Source: Spirosoma agri
GTDB lineage: Bacteria; Bacteroidota; Bacteroidia; Cytophagales; Spirosomataceae
Length of the DNA: 64,000 nucleotides
Direction of reading: 5' to 3'
Assembly (NCBI RefSeq): GCF_010747415.1
Contig: NZ_JAAGNZ010000001.1
Coordinates: 2,294,001 to 2,358,000, forward strand
Shown piece after piece: positions 18,646 to 27,443 of the stretch (its first letter is position 1; each line of letters starts with the position of its first letter). A program made the translations under genes and the position numbers. Below the pieces are notes generated by a model. It made no database searches. It was not told where the DNA came from and saw nothing but the letters and a program-made list of their open reading frames with translations.

Positions 18646-18796
18646 AGGTAGATGGGCGTTTTTGTCGTCAACTAAACTGCTCTGTAAAGCCCACCACATT
18701 TATAGGAGTTACCGGTTTAAGGGCACCTAATGGGGGTAGGTGGCGGATTCTATAACAGCAGTTGAATGTCTTAAGTGGGTTAACTACTTCATCATA

Positions 18797-18865
18797 AAAC
18801 ACCCATTTCTCGAAGCAGATACATGAACATGCCTTACTCTCATTTTTGGGAGCATTTGTTGAGAT
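18797..18865 (+). repeat. Hairpin repeat family, copy 10 (full length)
   Basis: AAACACCCATTTCTC, GAAGCAGATACATGAACATG, then core CTCTCA-N17-TGAGAT at 18837-18865 with GGGAG in the loop. The distance from AAAC to the core start is 40 bp, the same as in copies 1, 3 and 15; the loop has two extra T. Confidence 0.75.
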
Positions 18866-19070
18866 TAATTCAACGTGTTCAAAAAAATACATTGTTTAAT
18901 GACAAGGGACGGATTTCGCAAGCAAACTCAGCCTAAACAGAACACGAGCGAAGTTCACGCTACAAATTGACCCATTGACCTGTCAATAAACCAGGTTGGT
19001 CCTAAATAATCCGGAAGAGAGCGATGCAAGACCTATTTTTGTCGCATAAGTTCGTCCCTCATTTCTCCTT

Positions 19071-19559
19071 ATGTTTCACTCTATTGCCGGTTTGGTGCAT
19101 CTGTTAGCGGCTTTATTGGCCATCCTAACCGGTACCTTTGTTTTTCTGAATACAAAAGGGGGGTGGCTCCATAAGCGACTGGGATATACCTACATCGCGA
19201 GTATGCTTACCTTGAACCTGACCGCTTTCCAAGTGTATCATTTAACCGGTAAATTCGGCCCCTTTCATTGGCTAGCCGCCATGAGCTTAGTGGGGTTGGC
19301 TGGGGGAATGCTTCCCGTCTTTCTGCGTAAGCGGATTCCCAACTGGATTTATTGGCATTACAACTTCATGAATTGGTCGGTGGTGGGTTTGTATGCGGGT
19401 TTTTGGGCTGAAACCTTTACCCGCCTGCTACCGATAGATCAGTTTTGGCCTGTTGTCTTTCTTTCGATGCTACTAACAGCGCTGGCAGGGGGCTACCTGA
19501 TACGCCGGCATGCGTCTCGGCTCCCTCATTGGTACTCCCCCGAACGACACAATAGCTAA
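19071..19559 (+). CDS. DUF2306-family membrane protein
   Basis: 162 residues with four or five membrane helices. GLVHLLAALLAILTGTFVFL then GGWLHKRLGYTYIASML carries the conserved HxxxGxxY of DUF2306, and NWIYWHYNFMNWSVVGLYAGFWAE is the second typical block with the paired His. These inner-membrane proteins have no settled function. The 540-bp upstream gap holds a hairpin repeat; the next gene is convergent with another repeat between. Confidence 0.82.
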   Translation: MFHSIAGLVHLLAALLAILTGTFVFLNTKGGWLHKRLGYTYIASMLTLNLTAFQVYHLTGKFGPFHWLAAMSLVGLAGGMLPVFLRKRIPNWIYWHYNFMNWSVVGLYAGFWAETFTRLLPIDQFWPVVFLSMLLTALAGGYLIRRHASRLPHWYSPERHNS

Positions 19560-19670
19560 AAGATAGGCACTAATTGTCTATATACAGGTGCATAGTAGGT
19601 GATGTCTTACTGCCGGATTGGAATGATTTAGCAACACCGCCACTTAAGATCAGTTTTATGCACGAATAGA

Positions 19671-19744
19671 AAACAGCCAAACTCATTTTTTTGAAGCATT
19701 TGTATGATGGCTCAACCGTCTCATTTGGGAGGGTTAGTTGAGCT
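19671..19744 (+). repeat. Hairpin repeat family, copy 11
   Basis: AAACAGCC at 19671, a T-rich expansion, GAAGCATTTGTATGATGG, then core GTCTCA-N15-TGAGCT at 19718-19744 with GGGAGG in the loop. About 7 bp longer than the standard copy. It lies between convergent genes. Confidence 0.7.
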
Positions 19745-19781
19745 TGTTGTATGAGCAAATGCTTTATAATAGTAGCCGCAT

Positions 19782-20348
19782 TTATAGTCTTAGCGAGCCA
19801 CGGAATGCCCTGGCTCCATAGTAAGATTCTGCACCGCTATGATACACGAAAACATGGCCGTAACGGTAATCCGCAAACAAGGCACCACCCAACTCTCTGA
19901 TATCAGCCGGAGTTTTCAGCCAGCTCGATGTTTTCGTATCGAACGGTCCAACTTGCTGCAAGGCCCGATATTGCACTTCGGTTAACAACTCAATGCCCAT
20001 TGCCGCAGCCATATCCATCGCGTTGTTGTCCGGTTTGTTCGCTTTCCTGGACTCCTGCCCCTGGCGATCATAGCAGGCACTTCGGCGGTCTTTAGGACTT
20101 TCCGCACAGCAGTCGTAAACGATGTATTCGCCCGTCTGTTTATCCTGACCAACAATATCCGGTTCACCACCGGTTCGTTCCATTTCACTGAGTGACCATA
20201 GTTTGTCAGGATTAGCTTCTAGCCTGGTCTGTACTGAAGCCCAATCAAGACCTGGGTGACGGTTCCTGTTTTTTTCAAAACGGGCTTCCAATACGTTGAG
20301 TAGTTCTTGACGTTGTTGGGATGATAATTCCTGTTTCTTCGTGTTCAT
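19782..20348 (-). CDS. DUF4256-family protein
   Basis: 188 residues, cytoplasmic. The order LLNVLEARFEKNRNRHPGLDWASVQTRLE, MERTGGEPDIVGQDKQTGEYIVYDCCAESPKDRRSACYD, then MGIELLTEVQYRALQQVGPFDTKTSSWLKTP and YRYGHVFVYHSGAESYYGARAFRG matches the DUF4256 family almost end to end, including the Cys pair in DCCAESP. Function of the family is unknown. Single gene with a minus-strand hairpin repeat just upstream. Confidence 0.88.
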   Translation of the reverse strand: MNTKKQELSSQQRQELLNVLEARFEKNRNRHPGLDWASVQTRLEANPDKLWSLSEMERTGGEPDIVGQDKQTGEYIVYDCCAESPKDRRSACYDRQGQESRKANKPDNNAMDMAAAMGIELLTEVQYRALQQVGPFDTKTSSWLKTPADIRELGGALFADYRYGHVFVYHSGAESYYGARAFRGSLRL

Positions 20349-20432
20349 AGCATTTATTGATTAATGACAACAATTTTCCGTTCCGTAAGTCTGAAATACC
20401 ACGATACCACCGTTAGGATTAGCAGCAACAAT

Positions 20433-20499
20433 GAGAGGAATAGCTCCTCGAACTGAGACAAAGTAGCATTCATACGATTACTAGTCAGCGTGTTTAGTG
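20433..20499 (-). repeat. Hairpin repeat family, copy 12 (only minus-strand copy)
   Basis: On the minus strand: CGTATGAATGCTACTTT, then GTCTCA, then a 15-nt loop with GAGGAG, then CCTCTC in place of the right arm. The 5' half and GTCTCA are recognisable; the 3' arm is not complementary. It lies 85 bp upstream of the DUF4256 gene. Confidence 0.45.
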
Positions 20500-20602
20500 T
20501 GGTGACAGATCAGCAAATAACAGCAAGATTTTGCGCAGAAAAGTCGCTCTCGATGTCGGTCTTTTCGTTGCTCCATTTAACGTTGAATAAAACGACTCGT
20601 CT

Positions 20603-20991
20603 ATGAAAAATATACTCGTGCTCTTTTTAGCCATGGTAACCAGCGGCAAGGTCTTTGCTCAGATCGATACCATCAGCTATGCCAAAGAACGGCAGGAAAT
20701 TAGGGAGCTGATGCAGCAGCGAAAACCCGAAGTGCCCATTGATGGGTAGTGATTTCATTGCGGTTGGTCCTAAAGGTGATAGTTCCTTTTCGCACCAACA
20801 ATGGCAAGGAGCACAAGCCAAGGAGAAAGTGGTTTTTAAATCTGTGCGTCCAGTTGGTAGTAGATGACCATGAGGTGAATTTGAAGGTAAGGCGACTAGA
20901 AGTGTATCACAAGATGGCCAATGGCTGGTGTCGAATCGCCGGACAGGGCACGGAGGTCGATGAGAAGTTGTTTCCGGTAAAAGCGAATTAA
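20603..20991 (+). pseudogene. Secreted DUF4440 (NTF2-like) protein remnant
   Basis: A first frame (ATG 20603 to TAG 20749) gives a signal peptide MKNILVLFLAMVTSGKVFA and an opening helix. The next part reads DFIAVGPKGDSSFSHQQWQ and EKVVFKSVRP in another frame, then VQLVVDDHEVNLKVRRLEVYH and MANGWCRIAGQGTEVDEKLFP in a third. In order, these are the start, middle and end of a DUF4440 protein of about 150 residues, with an internal deletion after PEVPIDG and at least two frameshifts. Dead gene. Confidence 0.75.
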
Positions 20992-21922
20992 GGGGAGTAG
21001 GCCTAAGTCGGAAAGGCGAACGATATCGTTAAGCGCTCTTTTGGGGATACCCGTATAAAATGCCAGACAGGTTATTTTGCGTCGGCGAAGTAGGGCTGAA
21101 CCTGTATGAGTTGCCTGGACTTTCTAGGCCCTGACATAGGCATGCCAATTCGTTTCAGGCTCTACTCGCCAATTTGTGGAGGATGTACCAAGTAAGTCAG
21201 AACGGGAGTAGTACTACCATTTAAGATACCTACGTAAACCAATCAATAGTCCCACTGGTACCTCCGCTACTTCATACTACACGACAACGTCGTATCGGGT
21301 GTACCCAATTATTCATAGGTACACCCGATACGTTTGTAACGATTGTGACGATCAATTTGGCCTCATACGACTCCTCGACGAGGTATACCTAGACCGGTAA
21401 ACCTCCTCCATTGGCTGGAATCGCGGTACATATGGTACACCTGTCTGTTCAGGTATACTGGTTAAAAAAGAACAATAGACGAACCGTTGTAAGATTGTGT
21501 AATGATGAATGTGATACGAACCAAGCGACAACGCAGCTACTAGCGGAGCCTACCCACACAGACAGCGAATGGGCATGTGAGCACTTGAAAGCCTGCTACC
21601 GACCCGATACAGCATAGGACATAGAGCAAATACACGTATTGTCACTCTGGGACAAGTGGCCAACTACGACCTCGATACGACCGCGTACTATCAATAGGTA
21701 ATACTCAGGAGCACCCGGCCTTGCCCACAGCAATTGGCGGGTCGAATTGGTCCATTACTTACCTTAAACAGGTAATACCGAGGTCGGTATTGCCGCTAAA
21801 ACTTCCACTGATTTGGCAACTAAATCAATAGAAGCTTTACCGTGTGATCAGTAGTCATTCTAGAAGTCCGGAGCTTAGGATAACTCTGGGTGCTGGTTTC
21901 CAAATTTCCCGAATGTTGCTTT
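20992..21922. other. 930-bp gap without a gene, many short GGTA/TACC repeats
   Basis: No coding frame of any quality. The stretch is rich in GGTA and TACC words (GGTAATAC, GGTACACC, AGGTATAC) and holds the 15-bp inverted repeat listed separately. It looks like decayed DNA between the DUF4440 remnant and the phytase operon. Confidence 0.45.
21291..21332. repeat. Perfect 15-bp inverted repeat
   Basis: CGTATCGGGTGTACC at 21291-21305 and its exact reverse complement at 21318-21332, with a 12-nt AT-rich loop. No T run follows on either side, and no gene ends here, so it is not an ordinary terminator. Confidence 0.75.
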
Positions 21923-23026
21923 TCATTTCAGATCCTTGCCGGCAATATCCTCCCAGCGGTAGTAATGAAACGTTTTCCCTTCCGACATGGTTACGAACAA
22001 CCCATGTGGAAACTGCTTACCTAATGGGATATTCGTTACGTCGGAACCATCGCTAACCTGAGCGGCTACTTTTACTACTTTCAGTACTTTATAGTCATTC
22101 GGATTACCCGATTCACCTTCGCGTCGAAAGATATGGAACTGATTCGCCCCCTGGTCCGAAACAAGCAAATAACCCGTTTTAGGCCCTGTTTTATAGATCG
22201 AAATTCCTTCGTGGTCTTCGGTAAAACCTGTTTTTGCAAGAAGGGCTAATTCTTTATTACCCTTTTCAGGATCAGCGTAGTATTTGCGAACGCCAACGCC
22301 TTCGTCAGAGTAGTAGACATAGCCCAGTTCGTTATCTACCGCAATGGATTCAATCTCTTTCTTGCCACTGTACAGACCAAATTTCCGTACGAGTGTGGCC
22401 TTGACCTGGCCTTTACCATTGTCTTCGAGCCTATATTGGCCAATGTAAGACCCGTTGGTAGGACCCGTTTTTCGGCCAACCATCGCATACAATACCCCCG
22501 ACGGATTTTTATAAAGCGCAATACCCATTAAGTCCCGAAAACCATTGGCGGTATCGCCAACGAACATATCAAGACCGCCGTTATCAACGGGTTTCATGTC
22601 GGGTAGCGCGAAAATTCGGAGCTTATGCGTGAATCGTTCGGTGGTGACGGCAATGTCAGTTGGCTGGCCACCCAGCAATAGGCCATAGGCAATATCGACG
22701 TTATTAGGCCGCTTGAGGCCGTGAATTTCCCGAACAATTTTACCCTGAAGGTTAAACACGTATAGACCACCGTCCTGGTCCTTATCGGTGCCAATAACAA
22801 GACTTTTTGTGGGATCGGCAGCGTTAATCCAGATGGCCGGATCGTCGGTATCGTGCCGAACCGTGTCGGTGATGTATACGGGCTGAATGACAGATGTCTG
22901 GGCGGTTTCTGAATTAGTTGATTGCGCGGCAGGCTGCTGGCAGGCCGAAAGCAGTAACAATAGACAGGCAACTGAAGACGTAAGTTGTTTATGAACCCAT
23001 AAACTCCAGGAATGGCGCTGTGTCAT
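21923..23026 (-). CDS. Beta-propeller phytase (3-phytase) lipoprotein
   Basis: 367 residues from ATG 23026 (MTQRHSWSLW); the frame is open to 23224 but the added residues are not protein-like and cross a hairpin. A lipoprotein signal LLLLLSAC places it in an outer or inner membrane leaflet. The body has the beta-propeller phytase landmarks: DTVRHDTDDPAIWINAADPTKSLVIGTDKD near the start (Ca2+ and phosphate ligands), GLKRPNNVDIAYG, FRDLMGIALYK, YYSDEGVGVRKYYADPE, and TEDHEGISIY. These enzymes release phosphate from phytate or other inositol phosphates with Ca2+. It is the third gene of the TonB receptor/lipoprotein/phytase operon. Confidence 0.92.
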   Translation of the reverse strand: MTQRHSWSLWVHKQLTSSVACLLLLLSACQQPAAQSTNSETAQTSVIQPVYITDTVRHDTDDPAIWINAADPTKSLVIGTDKDQDGGLYVFNLQGKIVREIHGLKRPNNVDIAYGLLLGGQPTDIAVTTERFTHKLRIFALPDMKPVDNGGLDMFVGDTANGFRDLMGIALYKNPSGVLYAMVGRKTGPTNGSYIGQYRLEDNGKGQVKATLVRKFGLYSGKKEIESIAVDNELGYVYYSDEGVGVRKYYADPEKGNKELALLAKTGFTEDHEGISIYKTGPKTGYLLVSDQGANQFHIFRREGESGNPNDYKVLKVVKVAAQVSDGSDVTNIPLGKQFPHGLFVTMSEGKTFHYYRWEDIAGKDLK

Positions 23027-23058
23027 CAATAAAAGACGATAAAAATGGGGAAACCAGA

Positions 23059-23088
23059 GTGGTGTCGGTTTTTCAAAACCGACACCAC
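23059..23088. terminator. Perfect 14-bp stem-loop inside the phytase operon
   Basis: GTGGTGTCGGTTTT pairs with AAAACCGACACCAC across 2 nt, between the stop of the beta-helix gene and the phytase start. There is no clean T run on the minus strand. It may weaken transcription of the phytase gene or protect upstream mRNA. Confidence 0.6.
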
Positions 23089-23105
23089 AGGAAATAGGTT
23101 GATTA

Positions 23106-24377
23106 TTAATTCGTACCTGAAGCACCAATGGTTGTTGATGGCGCAGGTGATTTATAGAGTGTGCCATTGGCAAACGAAATGCCGTCAGCATATAACCGTG
23201 TGAACGTTGTGATGCCTTTACCAATGGCTGGTGATCCTGATTGCAAACGGAAATCCCAGGCTGTGTTGAAGGTTGCGTTTTTCTGGTCCGTATTTAGCGG
23301 GTAATTGACAAACTTCGGATTGTTATCGCCCGCAGTCTTGCTGATGACATCGTTCGTACCGGTCAGGATTTCCGAGGAGGGCTGAAAATTTGTTACGCCT
23401 TCGGCCGTATAGTTGTAATACAGATTATTGCTCACTTTAGAACGGGCATCTTCCGGGTTTTTAGGATCGCGCTTAATACCAAACCGGTCGTTTGCCAGCA
23501 AGTTGTTGTACAGCTCCGCCCGAACGGCAATTTCTACCCAGATCGACCCACCTTTAATGGTTGGCCGACGCCAGCCTGCATTCAGGATCGTGTTGTTGTA
23601 AGCAATCACGTAAGCCTGCGGTACACGATCACCGGTGTTGGAGAGTTTCAGCGCGTTCGTGTTTGGGCTATAGATCGTGTTAAACGCGACATCGGCCTGA
23701 ACCCCCGATTTGATATTGATGGCATCACCACCTGATATACCTTGCGTGTAAATTTTGTTATTGGCAATGATCACCTTGCCGCCTTCGATGTAAAAACCAT
23801 CTTCGTTCTGATTATTCAATCGGCTATTTACAATAACCAGCTTTCCATTGACATTCGAGTAGTTTACGGCTGGTACGTGATTACCGGCGGCTGCCTTGTA
23901 CAGGCCCGCTTTTACGGACGGTGAACTCTCTGTCGTTACGGCTCCGCCATACTCAAGAATGGCGTTGTCGATCAACAGTTCGGTACAAGTTGGTGCCGCA
24001 ATAATGCCGCCCCACAAGTTACCCCACTGATTAGCCGTTGTTTTCCAGGCATCGGGTACCGTGAATTTTACCGGGTTGGCCGACGTGCCCATCACGTATA
24101 GATTGCCTTTCACGATCAACTCAGGTTTCACCGTCGAGTCGCTAAAGATTACGCTAACTCCTTCCTCAATGACCAATGACGTGCTGGCTGGAATCTGCAA
24201 ATGCCCAGTAATTTTATAGGTATTGCCTTTGGTCCAGGTCCCTGATACATCACCCGATACAGCTTCTTTCACAATGGGCGTTGTCGAAGGCGTTACGGTG
24301 TTATTGTCATCGCTGCTCTTGGAGCAACCGACTAGTATTGCAGCCGACAGGGCAGCTAGAATAATTACTTGTTTCAT
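23106..24377 (-). CDS. Parallel beta-helix lipoprotein
   Basis: 423 residues. The lipobox is ILVGC at residues 14-18. Residues 40-340 carry repeating beta-helix rungs: LVIEEGVSVIFSDSTVKPELIVKG, GKLVIVNSRLNNQNEDGFYIEGGKVIIANNKIY, GGDAINIKSGVQADVAFNTIYSP, ALKLSNTGDRVPQAYVIAYNNTIL. Such right-handed beta-helix proteins are often surface glycan or ligand binders, and the family resembles 'right-handed parallel beta-helix repeat-containing' proteins. It lies 39 bp after the TonB receptor and 79 bp before the phytase, so it may be the surface partner of the receptor, in the place a SusD protein would take. No enzyme motif is seen. Confidence 0.85.
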   Translation of the reverse strand: MKQVIILAALSAAILVGCSKSSDDNNTVTPSTTPIVKEAVSGDVSGTWTKGNTYKITGHLQIPASTSLVIEEGVSVIFSDSTVKPELIVKGNLYVMGTSANPVKFTVPDAWKTTANQWGNLWGGIIAAPTCTELLIDNAILEYGGAVTTESSPSVKAGLYKAAAGNHVPAVNYSNVNGKLVIVNSRLNNQNEDGFYIEGGKVIIANNKIYTQGISGGDAINIKSGVQADVAFNTIYSPNTNALKLSNTGDRVPQAYVIAYNNTILNAGWRRPTIKGGSIWVEIAVRAELYNNLLANDRFGIKRDPKNPEDARSKVSNNLYYNYTAEGVTNFQPSSEILTGTNDVISKTAGDNNPKFVNYPLNTDQKNATFNTAWDFRLQSGSPAIGKGITTFTRLYADGISFANGTLYKSPAPSTTIGASGTN

Positions 24378-24416
24378 TATTAGTTATTGATTATGAACTC
24401 GTTAGTTAACTTATCT

Positions 24417-27173
24417 TTACAATTTATATCGAATCCCCAGCAGATAGGAGCGTTGGTAGAAGTCGCGTCGAATGAGGGTTTTGCCGGATTCATCCTGATT
24501 CGGCACATCCGAATTTTTGCTGTTTACGTTTTTGATGAAAATCTCTGTTGGTGTATTAAGCAGGTTATTGGCCTTGGCAAACAGCAGGAAACTTTTGCCC
24601 ACTTTCTTTTCGATGGACGCATCCATTTGAACGAAACCTTTCTGATACAGGTCGTTGTCAACAAACTGCGACACGGTATTGATGCGGGGACCGGTATAGC
24701 TAGCTGCTAGCTGACCATCCCAACCGTGTTGCGTGTCTTTATAGAGTAATGATAGGTTCGCGATGTGCGCCGACTGTCCATAGAGTGCCCGCGTCTGGTT
24801 GACGGTGATGGTTTCCAGGTCGCCCTGCGCATTTCGAATTCGCTTCGACTTGGGTGTCGTGATGCTGGAGTGCGTGTACGTATAGTTGGCTTTAATACCC
24901 CACTGACGGAAATATTTGATGGCGTCTATCTCAAGCCCGAGGTTCGTTGCATTCCCGAAGTTACCCGGTCCGTAGTACAAATCCTGTCCCCGGATTGCGT
25001 CTTTTTGCAGCGTATATTCAATCGGGTCCTGAATGTGTTTGTAGAATAAACCAACCATAAACTGCTCCAGCGGACGGGGGAAAAACTCATACCGAAGGTC
25101 AACGTTGTCGGCAATGGCCCGTTTCAAATTTGGGTTACCCCGTTCCTGATATTCTTCATTGACAATCCGATAGGGAACGATCTCGAAAAAGCCGGGCCGG
25201 TTCAGCGACCGGAAGTACGACAGCCGCCAGTTCGTCCGTTCATCTGGCCGGTAGCGAACGTGCAAACTCGGGAGCACATCGGTATAAATCTGGCTTCCGG
25301 TTGGATTGTCTTCACCAATCGGGAACTTCATGGCGTATCCCTGATCAGTGTGTTCAAGGCGAACACCGCCGGTTACTTCAAGTGGCTGATCAGTGGTGCG
25401 GAATTGCAGATAACCGGATGTTGTCGTCTCTGTAGCATCATAATTCAGGGCCGAAGCGACGGAGCCCAGTGGGTTCTGAATGGTCCAGGCAATCTGATTG
25501 TAGTCTGTGAAATCAACCCCGTATTGAGCGAATGGATTGCTTGGTCGGAGCGTATAATTATTGTAAAAGTTAGTGCGCTGCTTATCGCGGTATAATCCAC
25601 CAGCCAGCCAGTCAACGGCTATGCCAGCCAGCTTACTTTTCAGTGTCAGATTCAAATAACCCGCCAGGTCATTGTCAGTATTGTGCTCCCATCGCCGTTG
25701 TCCATCCTGCACGGTAGTCCGTTGCTCCAAAAAATTCTTGCGGATACCCAATAACGGAACATAGGTTTGATCAGGAACTTCACTGGTGGCCGAGGAATAC
25801 ACCGCCGACCAGTTAATGGCAAAAACCGAATTGACCTGATGTGTACCCTGAAGGGTACTGGTATAAATCTTCTGCTTCGTCAGGCGCGAGCGGGTTTCAT
25901 AGCCAAGGGTTGCATTGCCTAATACCGGATCGAATCCACCAATACCTAGTTCGGTTGTTTTCGTCTCCCGTATTTGCTGATTAGTCAGGCTAATCAGCGC
26001 GTTGAACCACTGGATTTTGTTACGCTCATTCACACGAAAATCCATCTTGGCATGGATACCGTAGCGGGTTTGCCGTTCCGAAAATTGTCGTTCACTTTGT
26101 TTCGTGAGGGTAACACCCCGGAGTGTGTCCACCACATCACCAGTGAAGAACAGGCTGTTACTACCCCGGTAAGTATTCTGTAAACTTCCGGCCAGCATAA
26201 TCCCAAACCGCCGATTGAAAAATCGATTGCCTACCGCAAAACTGCCCAGTAAATTCGGTGGTGGAGCCTGGCTGGAATAAGTCGTGGATGCCTTGTTGAA
26301 ATCCGAGAATTTAGCGATGTACTGACGCCCAAATTGCTCGTAAGGCGACTGTGAGTTGATGTTCTTCGTATCAAAACCAGCAAACGGGCGATCAAAAAAC
26401 AGTTCGCTATAACCCGATGAGATGTTCGCTAGAATGGTTGGGCGGTCGGGTGCGTCTTTCATCACCAAGTTGATGGCTCCTCCAATGGCATCGCCCTCCA
26501 TACTCGGGGTGAGCGCTTTGTACACATCAAGTCGGTCGAGGAGTTCAGCAGGAAAAATGTCAAGTGGTACGTACCGATACCGGTTATCGGGACTAGGAAT
26601 CTTCACCCCGTTGACCAGCGTATAGTTGTACCGTTTGTCCATGCCACGCAGAATGGCATACTGTCCGTCGCCATTGCTGTTACGCTCGATAGATATGCCT
26701 GATACACGCTGAATTACGTTGGCAACCGTCAAATCGGGGGAGAGCTCAATGGTTCGACCCGATACTATGTTGGTCACTTGTAAAGCATTGCGCTCAAGGT
26801 CACGGGCGGTGCGGTCGCTACTGCCATCGCGTTTGGCTTTTACCGTAACCTCGGTAATCTGGCGATCGGTTTCAGTCTCCAGTGATACGTCCAGTGTGAT
26901 TACCTGCTCAGAACTTGTTACCTCAATGACGCGCGTGGTTGTTTTGTACGAGACGTAGCTTATACTAATTTTATATGTTCCGGTAGGTACGTTTTTAATT
27001 AAATAGGAGCCATCTAAGCCCGACACGTTGTAGAGTTTGGTATTCTCCAGAATGAGTGTCGCCCCAATTACGGGCTGACCAGTGGAGGCATCAATGGCCC
27101 GCCCCCGGATTATACCGCCCCGCACATTTAGTACGAGAAGTAGGCAAGCGATTGTCAGTAATAGTCGGTTCAT
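24417..27173 (-). CDS. TonB-dependent receptor with N-terminal carboxypeptidase-like domain
   Basis: 918 residues from ATG 27173; another ATG six codons upstream is possible. After the signal peptide comes a CarboxypepD_reg-like domain (IIRGRAIDASTGQPVIGATLILENT to about residue 100), then the plug (ELSPDLTVANVIQRVSGISIERN, ILRGMDKRYNYTLVNGVKIPSPD) and a long 22-strand barrel ending with FYQRSYLLGIRYKL, the aromatic-ended last strand. It imports a ligand across the outer membrane using TonB energy. No SusD partner is present; the next genes are a beta-helix lipoprotein and a phytase, so the cargo is likely an inositol phosphate or its product. It is the first gene of the operon. Confidence 0.93.
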   Translation of the reverse strand: MNRLLLTIACLLLVLNVRGGIIRGRAIDASTGQPVIGATLILENTKLYNVSGLDGSYLIKNVPTGTYKISISYVSYKTTTRVIEVTSSEQVITLDVSLETETDRQITEVTVKAKRDGSSDRTARDLERNALQVTNIVSGRTIELSPDLTVANVIQRVSGISIERNSNGDGQYAILRGMDKRYNYTLVNGVKIPSPDNRYRYVPLDIFPAELLDRLDVYKALTPSMEGDAIGGAINLVMKDAPDRPTILANISSGYSELFFDRPFAGFDTKNINSQSPYEQFGRQYIAKFSDFNKASTTYSSQAPPPNLLGSFAVGNRFFNRRFGIMLAGSLQNTYRGSNSLFFTGDVVDTLRGVTLTKQSERQFSERQTRYGIHAKMDFRVNERNKIQWFNALISLTNQQIRETKTTELGIGGFDPVLGNATLGYETRSRLTKQKIYTSTLQGTHQVNSVFAINWSAVYSSATSEVPDQTYVPLLGIRKNFLEQRTTVQDGQRRWEHNTDNDLAGYLNLTLKSKLAGIAVDWLAGGLYRDKQRTNFYNNYTLRPSNPFAQYGVDFTDYNQIAWTIQNPLGSVASALNYDATETTTSGYLQFRTTDQPLEVTGGVRLEHTDQGYAMKFPIGEDNPTGSQIYTDVLPSLHVRYRPDERTNWRLSYFRSLNRPGFFEIVPYRIVNEEYQERGNPNLKRAIADNVDLRYEFFPRPLEQFMVGLFYKHIQDPIEYTLQKDAIRGQDLYYGPGNFGNATNLGLEIDAIKYFRQWGIKANYTYTHSSITTPKSKRIRNAQGDLETITVNQTRALYGQSAHIANLSLLYKDTQHGWDGQLAASYTGPRINTVSQFVDNDLYQKGFVQMDASIEKKVGKSFLLFAKANNLLNTPTEIFIKNVNSKNSDVPNQDESGKTLIRRDFYQRSYLLGIRYKL

Positions 27174-27267
27174 ACTGTTTGCGAATGACAACTAATCACA
27201 AACCAGCCTACTGGCAACGGCTGCGTTTAATTGTGTCGCAAAGGTGAGGGTAAGGGGAGGAGTCGGG

Positions 27268-27295
27268 CAAATCTAACCCATGAACAAAAAGGCAA
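27268..27295 (-). promoter_or_regulatory. Putative Bacteroidota promoter of the phytase operon
   Basis: On the minus strand TTG at 27295-27293 is followed after 17 bp by TAGATTTG at 27275-27268, fitting the TTG / TAnnTTTG pattern. It lies about 95 bp before the TonB receptor start. Confidence 0.5.
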
Positions 27296-27443
27296 CAAGG
27301 CGTTTACGAGCGTAGACAGACAGGCAACAAGCGAAATATTTTTAAAGTAAATACTTGATATTCAATAGGTTGTCTTTATATGCAATAGCCATTATGTTAT
27401 TGTTACCAAACTGTTTCCTAATTGTGACGTGTCGTGAAAGCAG

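Noticed and set aside
10400..20500. A true integron array
   Set aside because: No integron integrase is seen, and the repeats lack clear attC end motifs and overall palindromy; only the resemblance in layout is reported.
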